The position numbers and the translations under genes are program-made. From assembly GCF_015354405.1 (NCBI RefSeq), contig NZ_JADKYP010000020.1, positions 44,912 through 108,911 on the forward strand: a stretch of 64,000 nucleotides of DNA, read 5' to 3'. Positions 53,824-63,834 of this stretch are shown here, piece by piece. The DNA comes from Nocardia sp. BSTN01. GTDB taxonomy: Bacteria; Actinomycetota; Actinomycetes; Mycobacteriales; Mycobacteriaceae. Position 1 is the stretch's first letter; the number at the start of each line of letters is the position of its first letter. The notes below the pieces were generated by a model. That model saw only the letters and a program-made list of their open reading frames with translations, had not been told where the DNA came from and made no database searches.

Positions 53824-54438
53824 ATGTCGAACTTCGCGATCCGCGCGCGCCGTGTGAAGAACGTGTTGATCTGGGTCGGCGCCATAGTCGTCGGCGTCGT
53901 TCTGCTCATCGGCGCCTTCACGATGCTGAACAGTCACGGCGATGTCGACTGTGGCGGTAGGACCATGAAGTCCGGGGACACCTGCGTCGAGGTCGACAAA
54001 CACGGTCACCGCACCACCCGATCGGTGGACGAACAAGCGTCGGACAACACCCGGACCGGCTGGTTCATGCTCGGCGGTGGTGTGCTGATGATCATCGCCG
54101 GTGGCGCCTTCCTGGTCGGCGAGGTGCGCCGCTTGGGCGGTTCCGGTGGGAACACCGGTATGCACGTGGTCCCTAATCCGGCCGGATATCCCGGGACCGG
54201 TACCGACCAGCCGGTGACACCTACCCCACCCGGCTATCCGAGCGGTCCGAACGGCGGTTATCTGCCGCCCGCCTACCCCGCGGCCGGCTACGCTTCGCCG
54301 CCGCCGGGATATCCGACCCGCCAGGGCCCATCCGGTTACGCGGAATACCCCTCTGCTGCACCCTATCTCGCGCCCGGCGCTGCCTCGCCGAGCCACCCGC
54401 CCGCGCCGTCCGGATATCCCCCGAGCGGACCGCGATAG
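53824..54438 (+). CDS. membrane protein with Pro/Tyr-rich cytoplasmic or surface tail
   Basis: The 204-residue protein has two membrane helices (VLIWVGAIVVGVVLLIGAFTML near 14-35 and WFMLGGGVLMIIAGGAFLVGEV near 79-100) with a short Cys-containing loop between them, DVDCGGRTMKSGDTCVEVD, likely a disulfide outside. The second half is a low-complexity tail of GYPxGP and PPGYP repeats. Such tails are common in actinobacterial membrane proteins. I do not recognise a function. It starts with ATG 53824 after GGGGG. Confidence 0.7.
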   Translation: MSNFAIRARRVKNVLIWVGAIVVGVVLLIGAFTMLNSHGDVDCGGRTMKSGDTCVEVDKHGHRTTRSVDEQASDNTRTGWFMLGGGVLMIIAGGAFLVGEVRRLGGSGGNTGMHVVPNPAGYPGTGTDQPVTPTPPGYPSGPNGGYLPPAYPAAGYASPPPGYPTRQGPSGYAEYPSAAPYLAPGAASPSHPPAPSGYPPSGPR

Positions 54439-55059
54439 CACCACGACTCGCCAAAACGTCCGCAGGGCCGAGCCTTTCGCCGGGACGAACGCCGGTCCGT
54501 CCGAGACCGGAACGTCCGGCCGGCAACTCCGGAATGTCCGGCCTACCGTGAATGGCACCGGAGCCCGGGGCGGCATCGTCGGCCGCCGTCGTCGAGTTTC
54601 GACGCCTCGCTGGAGGTAGTGCCCGTCCCGTCCGCATCGCCAACGGCACCGCCCAGGCGGTCGTCTGCCGGAGTTCTCTTTCGCGCACTCCTTCGGTGGC
54701 GGCACAGACAGCGGTGACTGCGGCTGCCGGGCGTCGACCCCACTTGTTCGGCGCACGACGAACGGGTCCGGCGACGACTCGTCGGGCCAGCCGATCGCGG
54801 GCGGCCGCCGACCGCGGATCGACGCCGAACCGGAACGCACGTTCCGGGACGCGCGAAGAATTTCGAGGCGTTCGACACGTCCGCCGAGGCCGCACACGCT
54901 GCCGTGTTTCCGACCGGAAATATGCGCGCGAGCTGCGCGGATGGTGGGGCGGTACGGACCGGGCCCGTGATCGAACGCAATACAACATATGCGTGAAGAA
55001 TCGCGCCCATAGGTACCCTCGCGGTGGCCGGGGGAAACCAGGAGAGATAGCGTCAGGGG
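54439..55059. other. 621-base intergenic region, no gene seen
   Basis: Frames cross this region on both strands, but they are rich in Arg, Pro and Ser without family motifs, and overlap each other. I see no promoter or repeat. It is long for this genome, so a small RNA or lost gene is possible. Confidence 0.4.
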
Positions 55060-56508
55060 GTGGCAGTGAGTCTGTTGGGGAAGGCCGGCCGCGCGCCGGC
55101 CGCACGCGAATCAGGTTTTGCCGCGCACCGAGAAGGTGTCGAGCGTCTGCTCGCCAGCTATCGTGCGATTCCTTCGGATGCCAACGTGCGGTTGGCGAAA
55201 AAGACGTCGAACTTGTTTCGCGCCCGGGCGAAGAACCCCGCACCCGGACTGGATGTTTCGGGCCTGAACCGGGTGATCGCGGTCGATCCCCAGGCGAAGA
55301 CCGCGGATGTGGCCGGTATGACGACCTACGAGGATCTGGTCGCCGCCACCCTGCCGTACGGTCTGGCGCCCTTCGTCGTTCCGCAGTTGAAGACGATCAC
55401 GCTGGGTGGCGCGGTCACCGGCCTGGGAATCGAATCGACGTCGTTCCGCAACGGTTTGCCGCACGAATCCGTCCTCGAGATCGATGTGCTGACCGGCGCG
55501 GGCGAGATCATCACCGCCACCCCGGACGGCGAATACGCCGATCTGTTCCGCGGTTTCCCGAATTCCTATGGCACGCTCGGCTATTCGACTCGCCTGAAGA
55601 TCGAGCTGGAATCGGTGCAGCCGTATGTGGCGCTGCGCCATGTACGTTTCCACGATCTGCGCGAACTCGAAACCGTGATGGCGCAGATCGTCACCGACCG
55701 CAGCTACGACGGCGAGCGGGTCGACTATCTCGACGGCGCGGTATTCACCGCCGAGGAGAGCTATCTGGTCCTGGGCCGCCAGACCGACGAACCCGGCCCG
55801 GTCAGCGACTACACCGGGATGGATATCTATTACCAGTCCCTGCGGCACGACAGCGCCGAGCCCAAGCGTGACCGGCTGACCATCCACGACTATCTGTGGC
55901 GCTGGGACACCGACTGGTTCTGGTGCTCACGGGCATTCGGCACCCAGAATCCGAAGATCCGCCGGTTCTGGCCGAAGAAGTACCGCCGTTCGAGCTTCTA
56001 TTGGAAGCTGATCGCGCTCGATCACAAATACAACATCGGCGACAAGCTCGAAGCACGCAAGGGAAATCCGCCGCAGGAACGCGTGGTGCAGGACATCGAG
56101 GTGCCGATCGAGCGCACCGCCGAATTCCTGCATTGGTTCCTGCGCGAAATTCCGATCGAACCGCTGTGGCTGTGCCCGCTCCGGCTGCGCGACAGTGCGG
56201 AAGTACCGGGGGATCCGTCGCGTCCGTGGCCGCTGTATCCGCTGGAACCGGATCGCACCTACGTCAATGTCGGTTTCTGGTCGGCGGTGCCGAAACAACC
56301 CGGGCAGATCGAGGGCGCGGCCAATCGCGCGATCGAGGACGAGGTCGCCCGCCTGGACGGCCACAAGTCCCTCTACTCGGACTCCTACTACGCAGAAGAC
56401 GATTTCGCGCGCCTCTACGGAGGCGATCACTACGCGAATCTGAAGAAACGATACGACCCCGATCATCGTTTGCTGGATTTGTATTCGAAGGCGGTGCAAC
56501 GCAAGTGA
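55060..56508 (+). CDS. FAD-linked oxidoreductase, DHCR24/DIMINUTO-like (Rv3719-type)
   Basis: The 482-residue protein has an FAD_binding_4 domain: VDPQAKTADVAGMTTYEDLVAATLPYGLAPFVVPQLKTITLGGAVTGLGIESTSFRNGLPHESVLEIDVLTGAGEI (about 68-150) and FRGFPNSYGTLGYSTRLKIEL. That pattern is close to delta-24 sterol reductases. A long C-terminal half is rich in Trp and Tyr. It sits in the place of M. tuberculosis Rv3719 and overlaps a CFA-type methyltransferase by 4 bases (GTGA), so they are co-translated. I infer reduction of a methylated fatty-acyl intermediate. GTG 55060 is used. Confidence 0.88.
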   Translation: MAVSLLGKAGRAPAARESGFAAHREGVERLLASYRAIPSDANVRLAKKTSNLFRARAKNPAPGLDVSGLNRVIAVDPQAKTADVAGMTTYEDLVAATLPYGLAPFVVPQLKTITLGGAVTGLGIESTSFRNGLPHESVLEIDVLTGAGEIITATPDGEYADLFRGFPNSYGTLGYSTRLKIELESVQPYVALRHVRFHDLRELETVMAQIVTDRSYDGERVDYLDGAVFTAEESYLVLGRQTDEPGPVSDYTGMDIYYQSLRHDSAEPKRDRLTIHDYLWRWDTDWFWCSRAFGTQNPKIRRFWPKKYRRSSFYWKLIALDHKYNIGDKLEARKGNPPQERVVQDIEVPIERTAEFLHWFLREIPIEPLWLCPLRLRDSAEVPGDPSRPWPLYPLEPDRTYVNVGFWSAVPKQPGQIEGAANRAIEDEVARLDGHKSLYSDSYYAEDDFARLYGGDHYANLKKRYDPDHRLLDLYSKAVQRK

Positions 56509-57824
56509 CGACATTCAAGGATTCCCAGCTGCCCCCGTTCTCGGAGCTGGGGACGAAACTCAGCATTGCCGAAATCTTCGAGACTCTCGTCGACGGCGGC
56601 GTCCCGATCCGGTTCTCCGCCTACGACGGAAGCAGCACCGGACCCGACGATTCGAAGTTCAGCCTCGAGATCACGACGCCGCGGGGCATCAACTACATCG
56701 CCACCGCACCGGGCGACCTCGGCATGGCGCGGGCCTACATCTCCGGTGATATGGCGGTCGACGGCGTCCACCCGGGCGACCCGTACGACATCCTGAAGGC
56801 GATGACCGACCTGAAGTTCCGGCGCCCGTCGGCGTTGGCACTGGTCACCATCGCGCGCTCGCTGGGCTGGGACGCCCTCAAGCCGATCGCGCCGCCGCCG
56901 CAGGAGACGCTGCCGCGCTGGCGGCGCATCGCGCTCGAGGGGCTGCGGCATTCGAAGAACCGCGACGCCGAGGTGATCCACCATCACTACGACGTGTCCA
57001 ACCGGTTCTACGAACTGGTGCTCGGCCCGTCGATGACCTACACCTGCGCCTGCTACGCGGATGAGAACCAGACCCTCGAACAGGCCCAGGAGAACAAGTA
57101 CCGGCTGGTGTTCGAGAAATTGCGGCTGAAGGAAGGCGATCGCCTTCTCGATATCGGCTGCGGCTGGGGTGGCATGGTCCGCTACGCGGCCCGGCGCGGC
57201 GTCAAGGTCATCGGCGCCACCCTGTCCAAGGAACAGGCCGAATGGGCGCAGGCCAAGATCGTCGAGGAGGGTCTGCAGGACCTGGCCGAGGTCCGCCACA
57301 GCGACTACCGCGACATCGCCGAATCCGGTTTCGACGCGCTGTCCTCGATCGGCCTCACCGAGCACATCGGGGTGCAGAACTACCCGAGCTATTTCGGCTT
57401 CATCAAGAGCAAGCTGCGCGACGGCGGCCTGTTCCTGAACCACTGCATCACCCGCCCCGACAACACCCGCACGACGAAGGCCGGCGACTTCATCGACCGC
57501 TACGTCTTCCCGGACGGCGAGCTGATCGGTTCCGGGCGCATCATCACCGATATCCAGAACATGGGGCTCGAGGTGCTGCACGAGGAGAATCTGCGCCCGC
57601 ACTACGCGCTGACCCTGCACGAATGGTGCAAGAACCTGGTCGCGAACTGGGACGAATGCGTCGAGGAGGTCGGTGAGGGCACCGCCAAGGTGTGGGGCCT
57701 GTACATGGCCGGCTCCCAGCTGGGCTTCGAGCGCAATGTGGTGCAGTTGCACCAGGTGCTCGGGATGAAGCTCGGAGACAAGCAGACCTGGGACGTGCCG
57801 CTGCGTCCCTGGTGGAACGCCTGA
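56505..57824 (+). CDS. cyclopropane-fatty-acyl-phospholipid synthase family methyltransferase (Rv3720-type)
   Basis: The 439-residue protein is a CFA-synthase-like enzyme: IHHHYDVSNRFYELVLGPSMTYTCACY near residue 160, SAM motif RLLDIGCGWGGMVRYAARRGVKV near 208, IGLTEHIGVQNY near 284, and LRPHYALTLHEWCKNL near 365. It adds a methyl or methylene group at a double bond of membrane fatty acids. It overlaps the FAD oxidoreductase, a pairing like the TmsB/BfaB methyltransferase and reductase that make 10-methylstearic (tuberculostearic) acid. The exact product is not proven. Confidence 0.9.
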   Translation: MTTFKDSQLPPFSELGTKLSIAEIFETLVDGGVPIRFSAYDGSSTGPDDSKFSLEITTPRGINYIATAPGDLGMARAYISGDMAVDGVHPGDPYDILKAMTDLKFRRPSALALVTIARSLGWDALKPIAPPPQETLPRWRRIALEGLRHSKNRDAEVIHHHYDVSNRFYELVLGPSMTYTCACYADENQTLEQAQENKYRLVFEKLRLKEGDRLLDIGCGWGGMVRYAARRGVKVIGATLSKEQAEWAQAKIVEEGLQDLAEVRHSDYRDIAESGFDALSSIGLTEHIGVQNYPSYFGFIKSKLRDGGLFLNHCITRPDNTRTTKAGDFIDRYVFPDGELIGSGRIITDIQNMGLEVLHEENLRPHYALTLHEWCKNLVANWDECVEEVGEGTAKVWGLYMAGSQLGFERNVVQLHQVLGMKLGDKQTWDVPLRPWWNA

Positions 57825-57842
57825 TCGGGCACGAAACATGTT

Positions 57843-57884
57843 GCCGGCGGGCCGGATTCGTGGTGACGAATCCGGCCCGCCGGC
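57843..57884. terminator. 19-bp perfect hairpin, bidirectional terminator
   Basis: The arm 57843-57861 (beginning GCCGGCGGGCC) pairs perfectly with 57866-57884 across a GGTG loop. It lies between the convergent methyltransferase (stop 57824) and kinase (stop 57889) genes. It is the strongest hairpin in the window. Confidence 0.9.
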
Positions 57885-57888
57885 GTTG

Positions 57889-60800
57889 TCAGTGCAGCAG
57901 CGCGTTGAGGAACGGCCGTGGAATATCGAACGATCCGGTGCCCTCACCGGCGATCAGCATGTCGTCGCGCAGCGAATGCAGCAGATAGCTCAATTCCGGG
58001 CCGGCATCGAGAAGTGGTCTGGTCCAGCCCAAGCGGGCACAGCGATCCAGCGCCGGCAGCAGTGAGGTGATCGCCTCGCCGTTCCATCCGGCGACCGACA
58101 GGCATTCGACCAGCAGTAGCGCGGCATCCAATTCCGCTCGGGGACGGTTCTGTTCGACCATCCGGCCGTAGAGCGCGCGCGCCCGTTTCACCGCCGATTC
58201 GAGGCCCTCGGCCGCCACGTTCGCCCCGTCCAGACCGCGATAGTGCCGCGCCAGCAGCACGCGCACGGCCGCGACCTCCTCGGCCTCGGCGGTGAGGGCG
58301 ACGGTGCCGGCGGACTGGCGCAGCACCGGGGCGGGCGGTTCCGGCCCGGCGGGTGGTTCGACCAGCCCCAACCGCAGCCGTTCCGCCCGGATGTGGGCGG
58401 CCATGCGCGGGAGTTTGCGCTCGGCGGCCATCCGCGCGCCCTCGTCGAGCCGGGCGCGCGCGGTCTCGGTATCACCGAGCACGGCCTTGACCCGCGCGCC
58501 CACGACGAAGGTGGTGATCATGAAATCCACCGCACCGATCCGCGCCGGCAACCGATGGCTCTGCTCGAGCAGCCGATCCGCCGCCTCCAGATCGCCGCGC
58601 CGATAGGTCAGCTCCCCCAGCAGCGCCGCGGCCACCCGCACCGCGTGCGAACGCGGGCCCGAGCGCTCCCGCCCGATCTGCCAGGCCTTGTCGAAACACC
58701 GGGTGGCCGTGTCGATATCGAGCTGTTCGTAGGCCACCGCGCCGGTGTTGAGCAGACCCAGCACCACACCGAGCGGATCCTTGGACCTGCTGTGATAGGG
58801 CGCGGCCCAGTCCTGAATGGCCAGCGCACCGTCGAAATCGAAATCGCACAGCCGCACGAACGACACCAGATTCGCCGCGGTGGACACCGTCCACGGCGGC
58901 AGTTCCTCGGGCTCCTCCAGACACGGCAGCACCTTCTCCAGCACACCGTCGGTACGGTCGCGGGCCACCAGGTCGGCGGCCGACAACACCGCGGCCTCAC
59001 ACCGCTGGCGGGTGGCATCGGCATCCGAGGGTGAGCTGCGGGCGAGCATATTCGACAGTCGCCCGAGCGCGGTGCGGGCCGCTCCGGACTGCTGCAGATT
59101 GATATTGGCCCGCGCCAGCGTCATCAACAGCTTCGAACGCGAAGTGACCTGCTGCACAGGCAGTTTGGATACCGTGCCGAGCAGGGTCGCCAGACGGGAG
59201 GTGTCGATCAGATCCATGCCACCGTTCTCGACCAGATCCACCGCCATCTTCAGGTCGGTGGCGGCCAGGGCATGGTCCACCGACTTGCGCAGTTGCTGAT
59301 GTTCGGCGTACCAGCGAGACGCCTTGCGGTGCAACGATTTCAACTTGCCGGGATGCACGCGTTCGAGCCGGGCACGCAACTGCTCGGCGAACAGCGGCTG
59401 GATTCGGAACCAGCCCGGATCGTGTTCGACGCGGGTGACGAACAGCTCGCGCTGTTGCGCCTGCTCCAGCAGTTGCTCGGCATCCGGTTCGCCGCTGAGC
59501 GCCACGGCCAGCCCGCCGTTGAGTTTCTCCGCGACCGAGATCGACATCAGGAATTCGAGCATGCGGGGTTCGAGCCCCGCCAGCACGTTCTCCGCCAGAT
59601 ACTCCCGGATGGCCTGGTTTCCGCCGGACAGATGGGCGATCAGCTGCGCCGGATCCACCGGTGCGCCCGTGGTGGCCCCGCGCAGCGACAAGCTGACCAG
59701 CTGGATCGCCGCCGGCCATCCGTCGGTGGCGGCGTGGATCTGCTCGACCTGTTCGTCGGTGAGCGGAAATTTGTTGCGCTCCAACAGGATCTGCCGTGTC
59801 TCGGCGAACGTGAGCCGCAGTTCGTGACTGCCGATCTCGACCAGCTCGTCGCATACCCGCATCCGGCTCAGCGGCAGACCGGCCTGCTCGCGGGTGGTGA
59901 TCACGAAGCGCAGATGGTGACATCCGTTCTCCAGCAACGCATCCATCACCCGGTGCGCGCCTTCGTCGGTGACCCGATCCCAGTTCTCCACCACCACCAC
60001 GACGACCTGTCCGCCGCTGTGGATCTCGTCGATCAGCGTGGAGATCGCATAGGGCACCGCCTCCGCGGGGCGCTCCTCGAGCACCTCCGCCAGCCCGGAA
60101 CCGATATCCGGCGCCACGCGCCGGATCGCCTGGATCAGATGGGCCAGCAGCCACACCTCGTTGTCGTCGTCGTGATCGATGCCGATCCACGCCACCGCGA
60201 TGCCGTCGGCGGTGAGTTCGGTGCGCCATTGAGCGGCGATCGTACTTTTTCCGAAGCCCGCCGGACCGTGGATCACGGCCAGCCGGCGGCGCCCACCCGT
60301 GCGCAGGATATCGAGCAGCCGGGGCCGGGGAATCGGCTCGCGGGCCGGGGTCGGCGGACGGAATTTCGTTGCGGCCGTAGGCGGTAGCGTCGCGGGCTGG
60401 GCGAGACCGGGCGGCCCCGGCGTGCGCAGCGCGGGCAGGCCGAGGACCGCGCGGCTGCGGCGTGAGGTGATCGGATGAGCCGTCGCGTCGGGTTCGGCCG
60501 TGCGGCCGTCGGTCGTTTCGCCGTCGAGCAGAGCCATCTCGTCGGCCGTCTCGCCGTGCGCGATCTGCACGGCACGCATCTCCTGCCCGAATTCCAGGGC
60601 CGAGGCCGGGCGATCGGCGGGATCCTGAGCCATCGCCGATTCGATCACGCCCGCCACATCGGCCGGAATGTCCTGTTCGCGCAGGTCGGGAACCGGTTGG
60701 GTGGTGATCCGCAGGAATTGGGCGACCACACGCTCACCGGAGCGGCGTTCGAAGGCTGCGTGCCCGGTCAGCAGCGCGAACAGCGTGGCCCCCAAACCGT

Positions 60801-61473
60801 ACACATCGGACCGCACGGTCGGTTCCTCACCTTTGAGCACCTCCGGCGCCGTGAAGGCGGGCGATCCGGTGATCATGCTGGTCGAGGTCTGAAAACCACC
60901 CGGAATGCGCGCGATGCCGAAATCGGTCAGCTGTGGTTCGCCGTAGCGGCTCAGCAGCACGTTCGCCGGTTTCACATCGCGATGCAGGACGTGCACGCGA
61001 TGTGCGCTCTCGATCGCGCCCGCGAGTTTCACGCCGACCCGCAGCGAATCCGACCAGCTCAGCGGGCCGTGATCGCGAATCAGCTGCTCCAGCGAGCCGT
61101 GCGCGGCGAACGGCATGACGAGGAACGGCAGACCGCTGGGCGTGACGTCGACCTGCAGGACGTCGACGATATTCGGATGGCCCGACAACCGGCCCATGGC
61201 ATGTTCCTCGCGCAGGAACCGCTCCCGGCTCTCCTCGTCGATCTCCGAGGACAGCACCTTCACCGCCACCACGCGATCCAGTACCCGCTGCGCACAGCGA
61301 TAGACCACCCCGAAACCGCCGCGCCCGATCTCCTGGGCATCGAACAGCCCCATCGCCTCGAGTTCGTCGGCGATGCGAATCGGTTGGTAGCGCTGGGTAT
61401 TCGCCCCCGCGGCCGCCTCCGAGTCCGCCGCGGGGTCGTCCGTGCTGGGGACCTTGCCCGTTTGTGGGTTCAT
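57889..61473 (-). CDS. pknK: PknK-like serine/threonine kinase fused to an AAA/MalT-type ATPase
   Basis: The 1194-residue protein has a Hanks kinase domain (about 45-305): GRGGFGVVYRC glycine loop, AVKVL lysine, HVLHRDVKPANVLL near 163, LTDFGIARIPG and APEV. A STAND-type ATPase follows (VIHGPAGFGKST near 402; VVVVVENWDR), then long TPR-like helices of the MalT type. This is the layout of M. tuberculosis PknK (1110 residues), which adjusts growth through transcription regulators. No LuxR helix-turn-helix is present at the C-terminus. It ends at a 19-bp hairpin. Confidence 0.93.
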   Translation of the reverse strand: MNPQTGKVPSTDDPAADSEAAAGANTQRYQPIRIADELEAMGLFDAQEIGRGGFGVVYRCAQRVLDRVVAVKVLSSEIDEESRERFLREEHAMGRLSGHPNIVDVLQVDVTPSGLPFLVMPFAAHGSLEQLIRDHGPLSWSDSLRVGVKLAGAIESAHRVHVLHRDVKPANVLLSRYGEPQLTDFGIARIPGGFQTSTSMITGSPAFTAPEVLKGEEPTVRSDVYGLGATLFALLTGHAAFERRSGERVVAQFLRITTQPVPDLREQDIPADVAGVIESAMAQDPADRPASALEFGQEMRAVQIAHGETADEMALLDGETTDGRTAEPDATAHPITSRRSRAVLGLPALRTPGPPGLAQPATLPPTAATKFRPPTPAREPIPRPRLLDILRTGGRRRLAVIHGPAGFGKSTIAAQWRTELTADGIAVAWIGIDHDDDNEVWLLAHLIQAIRRVAPDIGSGLAEVLEERPAEAVPYAISTLIDEIHSGGQVVVVVVENWDRVTDEGAHRVMDALLENGCHHLRFVITTREQAGLPLSRMRVCDELVEIGSHELRLTFAETRQILLERNKFPLTDEQVEQIHAATDGWPAAIQLVSLSLRGATTGAPVDPAQLIAHLSGGNQAIREYLAENVLAGLEPRMLEFLMSISVAEKLNGGLAVALSGEPDAEQLLEQAQQRELFVTRVEHDPGWFRIQPLFAEQLRARLERVHPGKLKSLHRKASRWYAEHQQLRKSVDHALAATDLKMAVDLVENGGMDLIDTSRLATLLGTVSKLPVQQVTSRSKLLMTLARANINLQQSGAARTALGRLSNMLARSSPSDADATRQRCEAAVLSAADLVARDRTDGVLEKVLPCLEEPEELPPWTVSTAANLVSFVRLCDFDFDGALAIQDWAAPYHSRSKDPLGVVLGLLNTGAVAYEQLDIDTATRCFDKAWQIGRERSGPRSHAVRVAAALLGELTYRRGDLEAADRLLEQSHRLPARIGAVDFMITTFVVGARVKAVLGDTETARARLDEGARMAAERKLPRMAAHIRAERLRLGLVEPPAGPEPPAPVLRQSAGTVALTAEAEEVAAVRVLLARHYRGLDGANVAAEGLESAVKRARALYGRMVEQNRPRAELDAALLLVECLSVAGWNGEAITSLLPALDRCARLGWTRPLLDAGPELSYLLHSLRDDMLIAGEGTGSFDIPRPFLNALLH

Positions 61474-61671
61474 CTGGCCACCTCGAACGTCGCGCCCTCA
61501 TTCCAACGTAGCGCGGTCCGTACGGGTCGGGGCGCAGTTCCGCTCGCTTCGAGTCGCGACCGTTTCCGTCGGCCGCTGCCACGCCGGTGAGAGCGACGAG
61601 ACAGCAAACGGCCCGGATCACGCGGGAACGTGATCCGGGCCGTCGCAGGGTATCTCGGCGTGGCGAGAACC
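61474..61671. other. intergenic region downstream of fadB
   Basis: A 198-base gap between fadB and the kinase gene on the same strand. It contains the terminator at 61608-61643 and the presumed kinase promoter; no motif is clear enough to call. Confidence 0.35.
61608..61643 (-). terminator. fadB terminator
   Basis: ACGGCCCGGATCACG (61608-61622) pairs perfectly over 15 bases with CGTGATCCGGGCCGT (61629-61643), 28 bases after the fadB stop. Confidence 0.85.
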
Positions 61672-63834
61672 TTACTTGCGCAGCGAGTCCGGCACCTGGA
61701 AGCGCTCACCGAACTTCGCGGCCAGCTCCTCGGCACGGGCGATGAAGCCCTCCGTGCCACCGGGGTAGCCGACGATGAACTGGTGCACACCACCGGTCCA
61801 GGCCGGGTAGCCGATACCGAAGATCGAGCCGATGTTCGCGTCGGCGGTGCTGGTCAGCACGCCTTCGTCGAAGCACTTCTGGGTCTCGATGGCCTCGATG
61901 AACAGCATGCGGTCCTTCAGATCCTGCAGTGTGACGCCCTCGGGCAGCTCACGCTTGGAGTTGAAGGCGTCGCGCAGGCCCTCCCACAGGCCGGCGGTCT
62001 TGCCGTCGGCGTAGTTGTAGAAGCCCGCACCGTGCAGCTTGCCCTTGCGATCGAACTTGTCGATCATGGTCTCGACCACGCGGCCCGAGGCCAGCGAAGC
62101 GGCGGAGATCGCGATGCCGTCCTTCTCGGCGGCCTCCTTGGTCTCCTTGAAGATCTTCTGCATGGTCTCGAAGTTGAGCTCGTCGCTCAGCTTCAGCGGC
62201 GCGGCCGGGTAGCCCGCCTGCAGACCGGCCTGCTCGATGGTCTGCGGGTCGATGTTCTCCTCGAGCATCATGATGGCCTCGTTGATGAACGTGCCGATGA
62301 CGCGAGAGGTGAAGAAGCCGCGGCTGTCGTTGACCACGATCGGGGTCTTGCGGATCGCGAGGGTGTAGTCGTACACCCGGGCCAGCGCCTCGTCGGAGGT
62401 CTTCTCACCACGGATGATCTCCACCAGCGGCATCTTGTCGACCGGGGAGAAGAAGTGGATGCCGATGAAGTCCTCGGCCCGCTTCACGCCGTTGGCCAGC
62501 AAGGTGATCGGCAGGGTGGAGGTGTTGGAGCCCAGCAGCGCGTCGGCGTCGACGACGTCCTCGATCTCCTGGAAGACCTTGGCCTTCAGGTCGGGGTTCT
62601 CGAAGACGGCCTCGACCACGAAGTCCACACCGGCCAGATCCTTGGGGTCGGCGGTCGGGTGGATGCGATCCAGCAGCGCCTTGGACTTCTCCTCGGTGGT
62701 CTTGCCACGCGAGAGCGCCTTCTGCTCCAGCTTGACCGAGTAGTCCTTACCCCGGTCGGCGTTCTCCTGGGAGACGTCCTTGAGCACGACCTCGAAGCCG
62801 GCCTTGGCCGAGACGTAGGCGATGCCCGCGCCCATCATGCCGGCGCCGAGCACGCCGACCTTCTTGATCTCCCGCTTGGCCACGTCCTTCGGACGCGAAC
62901 CACCGTTGTTGATGGCCTGCAGGTCGAAGAAGAACGCCTGGATCATGTTCTTCGCGACCGGGCCGGTCAGCAGGGAGACGAAGTAGCGCGACTCGATCAG
63001 CGACGCGTTGTCGAAGTCGACCTGCGCGCCCTCGACCGCGGCGGCCATGATGGCCCGCGGGGCCGGCATGTTCTGACCCTTGAGCTGCTTGCGCAGGTTG
63101 GCCGGGAAGGCCGGCAGGTTGGCGGCCAGCGCCGGGCTCGACGGCGAGCCGCCGGGGATCTTGAAGCCCTTGCGGTCCCACGGCTGGGTGGCGGCCTCGG
63201 CGTTGTCCTTGTTGGCCGTGATCCACGCCTTGGCGGCCGGGACCAGTTCCTCGACGCTGCCGACGACCTCGTTGATCAGGCCCTTGGCCTTGGCCTTCTG
63301 CGCGTTGAACTTGTTGCCCTGCAGCAGCACGCTCATCAGGCCGTCGGCGATGCCGAGCATGCGGGTGATGCGGGTGACACCGCCACCGGCCGGGAGAAGG
63401 CCGAGCGAGACCTCGGGCAGACCGATCTGCACGCCCTTGACGTCGGCGGCGATGCGGTAGTGCGTGGCCAGCGCGATCTCCAGGCCACCACCGAGCGCGG
63501 CGCCGTTGATGGCGGCCACGACCGGCTTGCCCAGGGTCTCGAGGCGACGCAGGTCGGCCTTGATGCTGGTGAGCTCTTCCATGATGTCCGGAGCGTTCTC
63601 CGGAGTGGTCTTCATCATGTTCTTGAGGTCACCGCCCGCGAAGAAGGTCTTCTTCGCGGAGGTGATGACGACACCGGTGATGTCGTCGACCTCGGCCACC
63701 AGGCGGTCCACCGTGGCGTGCATCGAGCTCTTGTAGAGCTCGTTCATCGTGTTGGCGCCCTGGTTCGGGTCGTCCATGGTCAGCACGACGATGCCGTCGG
63801 CGTCCTTTTCCCAGCCGATCATGTTCTCTGTCAT
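61672..63834 (-). CDS. fadB: fatty-acid oxidation multifunctional protein (enoyl-CoA hydratase / 3-hydroxyacyl-CoA dehydrogenase)
   Basis: The 720-residue protein has an N-terminal enoyl-CoA hydratase domain (AAINGALGGGLEIALATHYR, LGLLPAGGGVTRITRMLG) and a 3-hydroxyacyl-CoA dehydrogenase domain from about residue 330 (VGVLGAGMMGAGIAYVSAKAG, FSPVDKMPLVEII). It equals M. tuberculosis FadB (Rv0860) in length. It catalyses two steps of beta-oxidation in complex with the FadA thiolase. ATG 63834 follows GGAGAAC. fadA lies 38 bases upstream. Confidence 0.97.
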   Translation of the reverse strand: MTENMIGWEKDADGIVVLTMDDPNQGANTMNELYKSSMHATVDRLVAEVDDITGVVITSAKKTFFAGGDLKNMMKTTPENAPDIMEELTSIKADLRRLETLGKPVVAAINGAALGGGLEIALATHYRIAADVKGVQIGLPEVSLGLLPAGGGVTRITRMLGIADGLMSVLLQGNKFNAQKAKAKGLINEVVGSVEELVPAAKAWITANKDNAEAATQPWDRKGFKIPGGSPSSPALAANLPAFPANLRKQLKGQNMPAPRAIMAAAVEGAQVDFDNASLIESRYFVSLLTGPVAKNMIQAFFFDLQAINNGGSRPKDVAKREIKKVGVLGAGMMGAGIAYVSAKAGFEVVLKDVSQENADRGKDYSVKLEQKALSRGKTTEEKSKALLDRIHPTADPKDLAGVDFVVEAVFENPDLKAKVFQEIEDVVDADALLGSNTSTLPITLLANGVKRAEDFIGIHFFSPVDKMPLVEIIRGEKTSDEALARVYDYTLAIRKTPIVVNDSRGFFTSRVIGTFINEAIMMLEENIDPQTIEQAGLQAGYPAAPLKLSDELNFETMQKIFKETKEAAEKDGIAISAASLASGRVVETMIDKFDRKGKLHGAGFYNYADGKTAGLWEGLRDAFNSKRELPEGVTLQDLKDRMLFIEAIETQKCFDEGVLTSTADANIGSIFGIGYPAWTGGVHQFIVGYPGGTEGFIARAEELAAKFGERFQVPDSLRK

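Noticed and set aside
53806-54897. 363-residue minus-strand frame over the 53824 gene and the following gap
   Set aside because: Composition is Arg/Pro/Gly-rich with no motif, and the plus-strand frame has two clear membrane helices.
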